DNA of 64,000 nucleotides, taken from NCBI GenBank assembly GCA_905178155.1, contig CAJINV010000016.1:1749102-1813101 (forward strand). Reading direction: 5' to 3'. Under the pieces are notes generated by a model, which saw only the letters and a program-made list of their open reading frames with translations, made no database searches and was not told where the DNA came from. Position numbers and translations under genes: made by a program. Source of the stretch: Amoebophrya sp. A120 (taxonomy: Eukaryota > Sar > Dinophyceae > Syndiniales > Amoebophryaceae). Of this stretch, positions 41,201 to 52,000 are shown piece by piece; the stretch's first letter is position 1, and every line of letters begins with the position of its first letter.

Positions 41201-44200
41201 GTTCTTGTGCACTCTCATATCTTGCTCCGTGATGTCAAAAACGGACTGCAGCATGTCCGTCACCAGCCGAGTCAAAATCGGCACGGCGCGGATCACCTGG
41301 TTCTGCAAGTCTTCAAACCGCTCGTAGAGCTGGTTAAACCCGGACTTCAATTTCTTCCAGGCGGAGCGCACGAACATGTGCCAGGAGGGCTGCATCTTGT
41401 ACTCGTACACGTCCTTTTGCAGGGGAAACATGTGCACCAGGTGGTTACAGGCGAGCAGGAACTGGTATTCCGCATCCGACCCGCGGGACAGATACCGCAT
41501 GAGAAACAGCGTTTTCTCCCCCCGGGTCAACTTGGGCAGCCGTTTTTCCCGAATGACAGCATTAGAATCCTTCTTATACCTCCGTAAAAGTTCCGGCTGG
41601 ATCACCTTCTCCGCCAAACTCTGGACGTAAATGTCCTGGGTATCGAAGAAAAAAAGTTCGTCACGATCACTCATGCGCATTCTTGCAACACAAAATTGTT
41701 TGTCATGCGTAAATATGCATCACAGCCAAACTTCATTGGGGATTTCCCTAGTGTTTCTGCAATACAAGGAAAGTTTGTGATGCCGAGAAAATTTGTAATG
41801 CAAAACATGCACGTTAGTGACTGTGACGAACTTTTTCCTTTCCATACTGAGTCGCCACCAGGTAGTAAATCATCACCAGTTTCGTTGCGGCCGCCTCGAT
41901 CACGTTTTCCGTTACGTAGGCGCCGAACCGGTGCCGCTTCTTCCAGTATGCATTGCAAATATGTCTGGATCTGAAAGGATGCAAGATTTGTCATGCTTGT
42001 CTGGCATGACTGAAGAGTTTGTGATGCGTGTCCAAGAAGAGACTCTCTTGCTTGTCATGCAAATAACGCAGTTTGTCGTGCGGAAAGCGCAACACTAAGC
42101 AGCGTCAATGCTTCTCATGCTTGGCTTTGCATTACAAAGAATTCACTATTCACAACTCAGCACTACAAGTTTCCAGACCCAGACATATTTGCATTTGATA
42201 TCCAGAACCGGGTCCCGATATTTTTCAGCCTTTCCCGCTCCTCTTCTTCGTATTCCACGCCAAACACGGCCGCGGCGGTGCTCATATGAACTGCAAAAGT
42301 ATCGCACTCGTATAAATGCATTACAAATTTCCTCAGCATGAGAAATAAAATTTGTAATGCGGATTTACCTTAGCAAAAGGATTTGTAATGCATGATTGCA
42401 ATACGAGTACGATACTTTTGCACGGGATAGCTCACCTGTCGGTACAGCTTTTTCACGGGGTTGTACTTGTTGTGGATGTGCCGCATGTACTTCGTCATGC
42501 GCTATTACGACGAAAAATGCCCCCACCTCCAAAGTTGCAAAAGTTGGTGATGCGAAGCTTCCAAATGAAAACCAAACCTTTTTGTGATGCATGAAAGGAG
42601 TATGAATCTTTCTGATGCAGACTCTAGGCGTCTATCGCATCGCTTGCATGACAAGCGCCGCTCTTGTTGGGATCTTTTGCAATACAGTTTTTTGCTATTC
42701 ATATTGGAAATCTGTGATGCTGATAGATGCAAGAGGGCGAGTGTTTCATTTGGAAAGGTTTGCAATACAAATGCTCCCAAGTTCGGGGTTGGGGGCATTT
42801 TTCATTGGAATATGCGCTTCACTTGGTTCGCGCCCGTGTCCCACACCTGCGCCATAAAAGCGGGCATTTTGAAGTACCGCTTGGCCCACCCAATGATGCC
42901 GTTGGTCGTCGTCCGGCCCAGCTGCACGTCGCGCTCCGTGTCCTTGCGCTTGCCCCCCTTGTATTACAATGAAAAACGCCCCCTGCTCCCCGTATCGAAA
43001 AAATGCTGCATTTGAGTTAGTACACGATTGGACTTGTATTGCTAGCAGGCCATCAAGAGACGCAGCTGCTGCATGAGTTCCTGCAGGCAATTGGTCATCC
43101 TGTTTCCCACTTCCAGTTGCCTCCTGTCATGCTGAAGATGTAACACTTTGTTCCCACGCCAGCCAGCACTACAGTCCGCACCTTTTTTTGCCTTCTAGCA
43201 TGACAAAGCTGATCTGGGACCACAAATCTGCATCACAGATTTCCGTTTTGATATGGGGAGGGGGTAATATAAATATTTTTCTTCTTGATAACTTGGTGAC
43301 GAACTCCTTCAGTTTCTCTGACCGCTTGGAGGGTTTCCAGGCCAGGTACCGCCAAACCGTACTGCCGTTCTCCACCACATCCTCTAGAGCTAAGGCCCCA
43401 AAGATAGCCATCGCAAATTGCTGGGTGTGCCGGACCAGTTCGGTCTGCCCCATATCAAATGTAAAAATGTCTGGGTCTGGAAAAGTGTAGACTTGTCATG
43501 CAGATTTTTCATGACCCATGAGGTCTGGAATGCGGGACTTAGCATGACAGACTCTGCGAGGTCTCTGCCATGCCTATCATGCATGAGAAACTCCTCTCCA
43601 ACTTGGTCAAAAGTGTGCAGCTTTTGGTACTCATGCAACACAGATTTTCGCATGCTTCAGATTTACCATGACAAGTTGAAATCTTCCAGACCCAGACATT
43701 TTTACATATGATACCCCAAAGCGGTGAGCAACGCGGAGCTTTATCAAATGCAAATATGTCTGGGTCTGGAAGAATGCAAACTTGTGCTGCGCATTCTATA
43801 ACACACAAGAATCTCTCATGCATAGGCAGCAAAAGCTGCCCACTTTCTGTCACCAAAGTCGGGCATTTGTGATGCAAATTCGGCATTGCGGAAGCTTCTC
43901 GAAACCTGTGATGCTAGAGCTTCCATGCCAGCCCTTCTGTGTCATGCAGCAGCAGCGTGACTCTTCCAGACCCAGACATATTTGCATTTGATATGCTTGT
44001 GCTCGTGCCAATGTGCACCCCGTAAATCAGGTGGCCGATGGCGAAAAGTGCGGGCAAAATCTCGATGACCAGCAGGTGAAACATGTGGTACGTCAGAAAC
44101 AGGGAACTCAACACCATGCCCGTACAGACGAGCGCAGTGGCCCAGCCCTTGAACACGACCGGTTGGGAGGCGAAGGTGGAGATCAAACGCATGTCCTCGA

Positions 44201-47200
44201 GGAAAGAAACGAGAAAATTCTCCTTGTCCTTTTGCCAGCCAAACTGGATCACGTTTAAGTGGTGCCTGCCCTTCACCCCGGCCGCCCCCTGCTCCAGGCC
44301 GAAGTACTGGTCCTTCGTGTTCTGAAAAATCACCTTCCAGGGCGGCATCGCCCGGATCCGGGAGATGTGCCGCAGATCGCTGGTGGCCGCATCCGGGTCG
44401 TCTCTCGCTTCCATCAGAGCGCGGTCCTCCTCCCGTGCTTCTTCCCCGTAAATGGCGAGCGACGTTTGTTTTAGTGCCCAATCCTTGTCATTCTGCGACA
44501 CGTCTTGCACTGCTCCGCTAGCACCGTATAATTGCACGGCTTCGGCGTCCATACTGTTGCTGTTCCTCCCCGCGATATAATTACCCAATACGTCTATCTC
44601 CATTTCATCTCGCTCCTTTGAGGATAATTGCAATGGCATCATCTCCTGCGCTTGGACCTCCTGTTCTCTCCCCACCGCAGACTCGAGTCGGTGCGCACAA
44701 TTCAACTCGGCGAAGTCGACTTTCTCCGTCATTTCAGCTAGTTGTGTCCGCAAAGAGTCGATCTCCTGGTTTTTCTGTAAAAGAATTTCTTCCGACTTCT
44801 TCCCGCAAGCCACCATTGCTTTTTTCAAGGCAAGATTCGTTTCCTTCTGCAACAGATTGCTGTACAGGGATCTCAGCTGGGTTACTTCCTCGTGTTCTTC
44901 TTGATCGTCGTTTTCATTTTCCGCTCCGCTTTTCGTTTTCCCTGTCGTAGGAAGAGCTTGATTTTCATTTGAAACAACGTTGAGGATTTCGTCCCTCTCT
45001 TCCTCCAAAACTGTTTCCAGATCGTGTTCGGCTTCCAGCTGATAATTCCCGGCCTGTTCCTCCAGTTCCTGTTGCAACTTTTTGATGCCCTGGTGCAGCG
45101 CGGCGTGCCTCGCTTCAGCCGCAGCGGTTCTACTCTCGGTACTTTGTTGTTCTCCGTTCTGCTCTACTTCCGCCAATCGCAATTTCTCCTCCAACTGGCT
45201 CAGCTTCTCCTCAAAACCGGCAATCAGTTGCTGAGCTTTTTCCCTTTCCCTTTCCCGCACCTCCTCTTCCCTTTTCTGGTGCTTTTCTTGCATTTTTTGG
45301 ATTTTAAACGCCAATCCGGTTTTCGTTTCGTCTATCTTCTTCTTGAAGTCAAATTGCAACTTTTTTATCTTTTCCTGCTGCTTCACCTCTAACTCGCCTT
45401 TCTGCTTTTCCAACTCTGCGTCGCACTGCGCTTGTTCTGCTTGGAGCTGAACATTGTTGGATTCTACCAACTCCTTTTCCCTTTGATTCAACCTCTTCCC
45501 ATCTTCTTTCACACTTGTTCGCAATTCATTTTCAAACTCTTTGCTCATCGTCTCGTATCGTTTGTGCACTTCCTGCACCTCCGCCTGCAGCGAGTGCAAT
45601 TCGCTGTTCCGGTCTATTGCTTCTTTTAGCTCTTCTATTTGGTCCTCCTTCATGCCAATCTCGTTTCGCAGTTTCTTCATCACTACTTGGAGTTGCTCGT
45701 TCTCTTGCTGCAAAACGTGCACCAGTTCCTGCAAAGAGTGCGGGTCCATGGCATTGATAACATTGTAGTTCGTCGTGGTTTCTAGAATGTTCTTCTCCCC
45801 AACAGAGTTGTATCCGGTGATTGGCACGTCGAAGTGCGACCCTCGGTAGTTTTCGTTCGCACCTGCCGCCGAAACTCGGTCGACAAACTGGCCTTGAGCT
45901 GGTCTCTGTACGCGAACGAGGTTGGGGTGGAGCCGTTGTTGCATCTTTGACGTCCTCTGCAGGTAGCTACTATTTCCGTCGTTCTTGTTGTCAGAGATGA
46001 TATTTGAATTCGAATTCTTCTCCTCGAAATCGTACTTCTCTTCTTGAAGCACGGAAGAAGTACTAGAAGAAGTAGCAAACGCCGCCCCCTCGGTAGTAGA
46101 TGTTGGCGCAGCTTGTCTACTTGTTGCCGCGCCTCTCGATGCACTTCTTGATGCACTACTATCTTCCAGGCCCGGTAGAAGTTCGTCTTGTTGTGCAGCC
46201 AGTTCAACATCACCATCATTGTCCAGCACCGGTATCGCCGGCGAGTCCGAGTGTTCGTTCTCATGATCGTCGTTTTCCTCTTTTTTTGCGCCGTCATCTC
46301 CATATCAAATGTAAAAATGTGTGGGTCTGGAAGAATGCATGTTTGTCATGCTTGTCTGGCATGACTCTTAAATCTGTCATGCACGTTGCCCAAGAGCCGC
46401 GTTTTTCTGTCATGCGTAGTAGTAGTAGTAGTAGCACCATTTAACTCCTGGCGGGTTGGCGTTAGAACAGATTTAGCCTCTGCCAATATCTGGGCGTTAG
46501 AACAGATTTAGCCTGTCATGCAGAATAGGCAACACCTACAAGCTCAGAAATTTGTCATGCTGAGCCAGCACTTGTGGCCTCCTCATACTACGCCACTCAG
46601 CATCACAACTTTCCAGACCCAGACATTTTTGCATTTGACACTCCAGGCGACGCAGCGAAAGGAGCCGCATGATTCCCTCGCTCGTTCAGCCGCGCGTCGG
46701 CAATTGGTATATCAAATGTCAAAATGTCTGGGTCTGGAAACTTGTGATGCTAAAATGTGCATGATGAAAACACTTCCGAATGCAGTCCGGCATGACAATT
46801 TCCCAAAACGCTGTCTCATAGGCAATCCGCATGAGAAACTGCGTTTTTGCATGACAAAAGAGGCTGCGGATTTTGTTGGTTATGCAATACAGATTTTCTA
46901 GGTATGGAAAGCTAGCATTACAAGTTCCAACCTTCCAGACCCAGACATTTTTACAATCCATATGGTAGAAACAGGAACCACGCGGTCTCCAGGAAACAAA
47001 GGACGAGAACAGACAATTTTCTTGCCGTAGCGCGGCTGGCGCTGGCGCTGGCCTGGTATGGTTACGGAAAATAAATTTCATACAAACTTCTTTTTGTCAT
47101 TGCGACGAAAACGTAGCTAATGCTGCTCGTCGTGGGTTAAGTGGTGCTGGTATGTTTTAGGACGACTTTCAAAATTCAGGCATATCATGAAAACGAATAG

Positions 47201-47270
47201 TTGTTGCACATCAATTTGAAATTACCTGCACCACTCGACCACGCGCGGCACCAGATGTGGCTTTCTTCAT
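35207..47270 (-). CDS. Giant coiled-coil membrane protein (2261 residues) carrying 20 introners
   Basis: ATG at 47270, TAA at 35207. Removing 20 introners (each with one 5-bp repeat) and two GT-AG introns (47053-47225 and 37061-37249) leaves exactly 2262 codons. The first exon (MKKATSGAARGRVVQ) is followed by a hydrophobic stretch, LSVLVLCFLETAWFLFLP, that serves as a signal or anchor. Approximate residues 250-580 form a long Glu/Gln/Lys coiled coil (LQQENEQLQVVMKKLRNEIG). Near 795-835 lies a double hydrophobic segment (ALVCTGMVLSSLFLTYHMFH and LLVIEILPALFAIGHLIYGV). Further on are a basic helical region, a Cys-containing segment (SMYDLICGHEDGCLFE) and a charged C-terminal coiled coil. Exons between introners are as short as 28 nt. 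No family recognised. A single gene rather than several is inferred from the unbroken frame. Confidence 0.8.
35293..35444. mobile_element. Introner family C (152 bp)
   Basis: TIR TATGAACTGCAAAAGTATCG / CGATACTTTTGCACAGGATA; exact TTCCA repeats. In the giant gene 35207-47270. Confidence 0.96.
35533..35814. mobile_element. Introner family E (282 bp)
   Basis: TIR TATCCTGAGGAAAAACGTCC / GGACGTTTTTACACAGGATA; exact TGAGC repeats. Sister of the copy at 54019. Confidence 0.96.
35917..36238. mobile_element. Introner family D (322 bp)
   Basis: Ends TATCCCGGGGTAAAATCCCC and GGGGATTTTTCATTTTGATA; exact CACGT repeats. Confidence 0.95.
36313..36574. mobile_element. Introner family A (262 bp)
   Basis: TIR T(ATCAACTGCAAAAGCGTCT) / AGACATTTTTGCATGTGATA; exact CATCA repeats. 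Its interior is the reverse complement of the copy at 54413. Confidence 0.96.
36763..36871. mobile_element. Introner family I, smallest copy (109 bp)
   Basis: The TIR CATTCCCTAAAAATT / AATTTTCAGGGAGTA continues into complementary CCACCCCCATCC / GGATGGGGATGG. Exact ACGTT repeats flank it. It has a terminal CA in place of TA on one side and little interior beyond the TIRs. Confidence 0.9.
37450..37693. mobile_element. Introner family G (244 bp)
   Basis: TIR TATGGCGCTCTCAAACGTTA / TTTGAGAACTCCATA; flanks CGCCA and CGGCA. Removal gives LLRLPNPEHIAD in frame. The G copy at 19525 is three times longer. Confidence 0.95.
38563..38818. mobile_element. Introner family A (256 bp)
   Basis: TIR TATCAAATGCAAAAATGTCT / AGACATTTTTGCAATTGATA; exact GGAAA repeats. 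Its interior is shared with the copy at 41947, and inverted in those at 53646 and 59663. Confidence 0.96.
38974..39120. mobile_element. Introner family C (147 bp)
   Basis: TIR TATCCTGTGCAAAAGTATCG / CGATACTTTTGCACAGGATA; exact TTCCT repeats. Confidence 0.96.
39204..39472. mobile_element. Introner family A (269 bp)
   Basis: TIR TATCAAATACAAAAATGTCT / AGACATATTTGCATTTGATA; exact ATCCA repeats. Confidence 0.96.
39529..39739. mobile_element. Diverged introner, family C related (211 bp)
   Basis: The right end GTGCGATACTTTCTTTGCAT and TTTGATA is C-like; the left end TATGCCGTTGAAAACAAGTA is mutated. Exact GTGCA repeats flank it. Only one GTCATGC word remains inside. Removal joins LLHVLH to HRRDGEY in frame. 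Confidence 0.85.
41006..41219. mobile_element. Introner family B (214 bp)
   Basis: TIR TATGACAGTGCACAACCCCC / TTGTGCACTCTCATA; exact TCTTG repeats. Removal gives DITEQEFGVFKR. Confidence 0.96.
41641..41846. mobile_element. Introner family H (206 bp)
   Basis: TIR TATCGAAGAAAAAAAGTTCG / CGAACTTTTTCCTTTCCATA; flanks CTGGG and CTGAG. Confidence 0.95.
41947..42200. mobile_element. Introner family A (254 bp)
   Basis: TIR TATGCATTGCAAATATGTCT / AGACATATTTGCATTTGATA; exact TCCAG repeats. Confidence 0.96.
42285..42429. mobile_element. Introner family C (145 bp)
   Basis: TIR TATGAACTGCAAAAGTATCG / CGATACTTTTGCACGGGATA; exact GCTCA repeats. Nearly identical inside to the copies at 35293 and 38974. 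Confidence 0.96.
42503..42812. mobile_element. Introner family F (310 bp)
   Basis: TIR TATTACGACGAAAAATGCCC / GGGCATTTTTCATTGGAATA; exact TGCGC repeats. Closely matches the copies at 60191 and 62668. Confidence 0.96.
42962..43290. mobile_element. Introner family D, variant end (329 bp)
   Basis: Left end TATTACAATGAAAAACGCCC; right end ATATTTTTCTTCTTGATA preceded by a GGGGAGGGGG block. Flanks CCTTG and ACTTG. The 3' TIR is lengthened by an AT-rich insertion. Confidence 0.92.
43453..43713. mobile_element. Introner family A (261 bp)
   Basis: TIR TATCAAATGTAAAAATGTCT / AGACATTTTTACATATGATA; exact CCCCA repeats. Separated from the next introner by only 28 bp. Confidence 0.96.
43742..43993. mobile_element. 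Introner family A (252 bp)
   Basis: TIR TATCAAATGCAAATATGTCT / AGACATATTTGCATTTGATA; flanks AGCTT and TGCTT. Together with the 43453 copy it defines a micro-exon. Confidence 0.96.
46303..46640. mobile_element. Introner family A with internal insertion (338 bp)
   Basis: Left TATCAAATGTAAAAATGTGT, right AGACATTTTTGCATTTGACA (final TA changed to CA); exact CTCCA repeats. Its interior is almost the copy at 61918, but with about 80 extra bp: a GTA-triplet run and a doubled GCGTTAGAACAGATTTAGCC word. Confidence 0.93.
46710..46962. mobile_element. Introner family A (253 bp)
   Basis: TIR TATCAAATGTCAAAATGTCT / AGACATTTTTACAATCCATA; exact TGGTA repeats. Removal completes the signal/anchor segment WFLFLPIADARLN. 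Confidence 0.96.
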
Positions 47271-49060
47271 GGGGAATTCTTGTCGCAGGTAGCGACTACG
47301 TTGCAAATGTCGAGAGCTACTCCGTGCCGGCTGTTTCGCGACTCTAACTCTGCTCATCAGTTATTTGCACAACGCTTGGAGTAGGTACATAAGTACTTAA
47401 TACTTGCAGCAGCAAATCATTTCACTCCACGATAATTGCACCAGCAACCAGGTTCTACTTACCAAGCTCAAAGAAAGCTTTGACCAAACGAATTTCAGTT
47501 TGATAGAAGATCAAGATGCGTCAAGATGAACCCTGCCTATACTAACTTCCGACCGCGCGCATGCATCAACAGCTGGCGCGGCCGTGCAAAAAAATAATTC
47601 AAAGAAGACGATTACTACAAAAACGTACGACCACGAGGAAAAGACATACAGACGACGAGACGAACCACAATATTCAACATCCTCTCACGATGGGCGGCAG
47701 CAAATCGAATGCGAATCCTTTACCTTAGATACAGGAAAGACTAAACGAGATTTTTGAGTGCACTCCTTACTTCTTGTGAAGATGCTTCAGACGACGAAAT
47801 CACTCCAGTTAAATCGCAACGAATCTTCTCGTCATCTACATCTTTCTGATGCCACGGAAAAATAACGACCCTAATGCTAACGAGGAAGACCCGTGGTACC
47901 TGCGACCTTACTCAGAACAAGGCAATGCAATTGGAAAAATCGTGACTGCGGACAATGTGGATGTGGTCCAAAAGAATTTCATTCCAGCATTCGGAGTTAG
48001 TTTTGCTTTTGCAAAAGCAACACCGGCACCGCGCGCTGCAAAATAAATGTCCCAACTACTTTATCCCTTTCCATTATAATCACACAGTGGAAATTTGTTT
48101 AAATGTTTACAGTCTTCATACATAATTTAGAAGTAGTGGACATCACGATCAGAGATAATTTCCATACAATTGCAATGCTCAACATCTTGTGCGTCTTTTT
48201 TTCGACCCAGCAATGATAATGAATGCGAATAGAATAGACTAGATTGGCTCCAGATGCAGCGCAATATGTCCCTGAATCCACGTCGCTATGCCTATGTTGT
48301 ATCTATCCACAATAAAGGCTGGATCCAGGGATACATAGAGCACGTTTTATATCGCTCTTCGATCAAAGCACAGCAGCACTGCTAGAGCCTTTCGTCGATA
48401 AGCATCTTCGCAGCCAATGAGCAAATCATCGTCTGGTCATCTCATTCCTAAATAGGTAGGTCGCTAAAAAATTTGATGAAATCTTACACCGTAAGTAGCA
48501 AAAACTACAAATTGCGTTCTTGTTCTAGTGGAGGCCGGGCAGTCCCAGCTCGTTATCGTAGCAACAGTTCAGATGGTTTAGGTTTTTACCAACTGCGGTT
48601 TGCCAATTTCACTTCTGCCGTAGGATCCTCCTCATCTCAGTCCGACTGAGATGGGAAGATCCGTAGTTGCGCTTGCATGTAGTGCTTTTCGTTCTTGTAA
48701 TGTTCTGCTCATCCAGTTGTTTGCCTTTTATGCCAATAGACAAGAAGCACTCACTGCCGAAGAAGTTTAGATGAATAAGGTACCTGTCTAGAAGTTGTAG
48801 AACAGATGGAAATGAAAAAAAGGTCAAACGTAGTCGTGCTAAAAATGTGATTGAGATGCCTTTCTATTTGTGTTTGTTCTGTAGTAGGTGAGTCGAAGTA
48901 GAGCTTTTTCGGAAGCGAAGCGCCCGCGGCCCCGATTGTGATTCATTATCGACCTGACCTCCACCTGAACAAGAACAAACCCCGAAAATAAATCAAAGAT
49001 CATTTTACACAATCATTTCATCCGCGGCCTCGTCTCCCGAGATTGAGTTCTTCTGCGGCA
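47271..49060. other. Intergenic region with one small plus-strand frame
   Basis: 1.8 kb between the 5' end of one giant gene and the 3' end of the next. Apart from the small frame at 47849-48046 nothing is supported. A 12-codon ATG frame (MGGSKSNANPLP, from about 47690) precedes it. Confidence 0.45.
47849..48046 (+). CDS. Small 65-residue protein (tentative)
   Basis: An uninterrupted frame from ATG to TAA on the plus strand. It has a varied, protein-like composition: MPRKNNDPNANEEDPWYLRP near the start, a middle hydrophilic segment (IGKIVTADNVDVVQ), then FAFAKATPAPRAAK. It is the only plus-strand frame in the window I consider plausible. No domain and no neighbours in operon-like order. It could be a chance frame. 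Confidence 0.3.
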   Translation: MPRKNNDPNANEEDPWYLRPYSEQGNAIGKIVTADNVDVVQKNFIPAFGVSFAFAKATPAPRAAK

Positions 49061-52000
49061 CTATAATATACCTGTTTCTCCCGGTCCCGCGCTCGTAAGA
49101 TCGTCAGGAAAGAGTGGCTGTTTTTTCCGACCTAATTGTCGTCCTTCTTTGTCTTCCAGAAGCTTCGGGACCGGCACAATTATTTCAGCTAGCGCTTCCT
49201 TTGTTGTTTGTTGCAAGTGTCGTCTTTCGCTTTCTTTTTCTTGATTCATCGTCCTTCCGAAAGAGTGATAGAAGTTGTTGTTCCGAAGGGATGATAGAAC
49301 GTAATCATCCGTGGTCTGCTCACGAGAACCAACTTGATCAACTCCGTCTCCAAAAGACCGCAAATAAGTAGAGCCAGCACTACTGGTGCCTCCCGCATCG
49401 CTACTGTTGGAAGACCACTGTAAATTGGAGGAGGACCAAGACGGGGCCACGGCGCTAGCAGTTGTGCCACTACTGCTACCGCTGCCGCTAGCAAAGGAGC
49501 CCGGTGCAACACTACCGGCGTGAGAAGAAGAAGACCACGTGCTTCTAGCGCTGGTGGGAGCTGCTCCTGCTCCTGTCGCGGTGCTGTCTGATCCACCTCC
49601 AAAAGATGTCAACAGTCCCGTGCTGTCGCTCAGCCGTAGGCTCGTCCGCGACTTTTTCGCATTAACCAGAGAGAGAACTAGCGGATCTGAGATCAAGTCA
49701 AAGAAATGGTCATCTTCGTCTAAATCGGGATGAAACAACGGGATCACCCGCTCGCGATACGGAATCTTGGTCCCGGTAGTACTAGTACCACCTGCCGCTT
49801 CGATATAGTAACTCTTTGCTGCTGACGGCAGGGGAGGTGGACCACGGCTTTCAGGAGCTGAAGCTGTAATAAAGCCTCGAGAAATATTAACACCTAGCGA
49901 TTGTTCTGGCTACTTCTCCTTTTTACTAGTACCCTCGAACATGGAGTCCCTCAGGGTCAGCGAGGACAGGCCATTTCTGCTTGCCGAGCGTTCTTTTGCG
50001 CTGAAAGGCTCCTGCATAGAAGTCTTCACATCTTCATCACGCGGCTTGGGCTCCTGATTCTGAATGTAGTCTTCCAAAATTTGTTGACTCGGTTTACTGC
50101 CTCCTTCTTGAAAGTTTGGCTGCTGTTCGTGGTGACGACCCCCTGCTGCTGCTGCGAGCAGTTCTTCTGCAACTGCTCGATGCAAAGCCAAAGCCTGGAT
50201 TGCGTTGCTGCTCATTGTGTCTGAGTTCTTCTTAAAAACTTTCTTGACCTTCCCCTTCGCCCCGCGCCACAAGTTCCTCATTTTTTGTTTTGCCGTCAGC
50301 TTCAAACTTCGCACGATTTCATCTGCCCTTCGAGTTTGTTGTTCTCGGATTTCCTCTTGATGAGCCATAGCATTAGCAGCCGCGGCGGCCGCTTCTTGTT
50401 CATCGCGAGCTTTTTTTTCCTCTTCGAGACTGCTTGACAGTTGGAAGACCGATTTCTGGAACTGCGAGGCTGGGTAGAAATTCAACATTTCGGAACCTGC
50501 TGCGACTGCAGCAGTAGTTCCTGTTCCTTCTAAATACCGCTGCTCCTCAATCTCCCACTCTTGCAGCACGTGGATGGCGACATCGGTGAAAACGTTGTTC
50601 GCAGGTGGATTTGAGGACCGTCCAAATAATCCCGAAACTCGTCGTCCTTGCGAAGTGGTTCTCCTAGTAAAATAAACCAGGTCCTCCAGATCCTTGTGCC
50701 GGGCGAGAAAATTCGTTCCACAAGCTTCGCTCTGCTGTTTCAACGCCTCGTATAGGACTGCTTTCGTCAGCAAGGTTCGATCCTCGTCGGTGTCGCGCAT
50801 AACGTCTCGTCGCGCCTGCTGTCGTGGATTCCTGAGAAGACTAAAGCCAGTATCGTCGCGGTCTGTTCTCCTGCCAAGAGGGACCACTTGCACCTTCGGC
50901 GGGAGGAAAACCCGGGTAACCGCGTCCAACACGAAATTGCACAGGTTTAATTCTCGTTCTTTGCTATTTATTCTACCGTGTACAAGAACCCCTCCTGTGG
51001 GAGGTAGTACAACGGAGGGCGGATGAATCGGCTGCTGCCTAGTACAACTGGCAGTAGAAGTTAAAAGCGAAGCGCCAACGACAGGAGGAGGTGGTTGTCC
51101 AGTCATAGTTCCTGTGTAGTACGATGGTTCTTGTCCAGCTGCACTCAGATGACTTGTTGGCTCAGTAGGCTCGTCGTCAAAGACGATCCCAGCTTCGATT
51201 TTTTCTCGCAGCCGGTTCTGGATCTGCTTTCGCGTGGTCAACCGACGAGAGGCAACAAGCCGCTGCATTTGGGAGGTGGACATGGTCGCACTACTACTTC
51301 TACACAGCCTTGTTGATGAGCTAGTAGGTGGTTGTGCTCCTATCGCAGAGTTGTCGTTTCCAGCAGCTGCAGCTCGGGGCGGCCGCCCCGGTGGAGGAGG
51401 AGGGATTAGTTCTAGCGCTGCACTACCGTTAGGAGCTCCTGAGGAACTTGGTGTTCCCGAAGCAGGAGTAGGTCGAGAACTTCTGATAGCACCACTCGTC
51501 GCCCTAGTATGAGATTCCTGAGTAGAACTACAAGGTCTTGACGTAGTACTACCACTTCTCTCCACTTCTCGCGACGACGATGTCGACGACCCAGCATCAT
51601 CATGAGAAGAACTCTCGCCGAACATCCACCACAAATCGTTTTTCTCCACGACAAAATCATCCCGTACTTTCCAGGGCTTATTGTACAGTTCCAGCAAATG
51701 CGCCAGCTTCGGCAGCACGGCCTGATACAGCACGTCCAGCACAAATTTCCCGAACAGCCTCGGCCGAAAAGGAAAAGACGGCACCGGTCGGTAGTTGTTG
51801 CGGCGCTGTCGGTCCCGCCGGGCTCGGAGGTCCGCCGGGAGGTCGTCCGCGATTTCGCCGAAAACGCCGACGAAGTCCAGGAATTTCATTTTCCCGCCGT
51901 GTAAAACATGCCGGAAATCGTGGAGATTCGACTTCGTGTATTCCAGTAAACTTTTCAAAACCTCCTCCCTTTTCGCGGAAACATCAACATGTGCTTCTCG

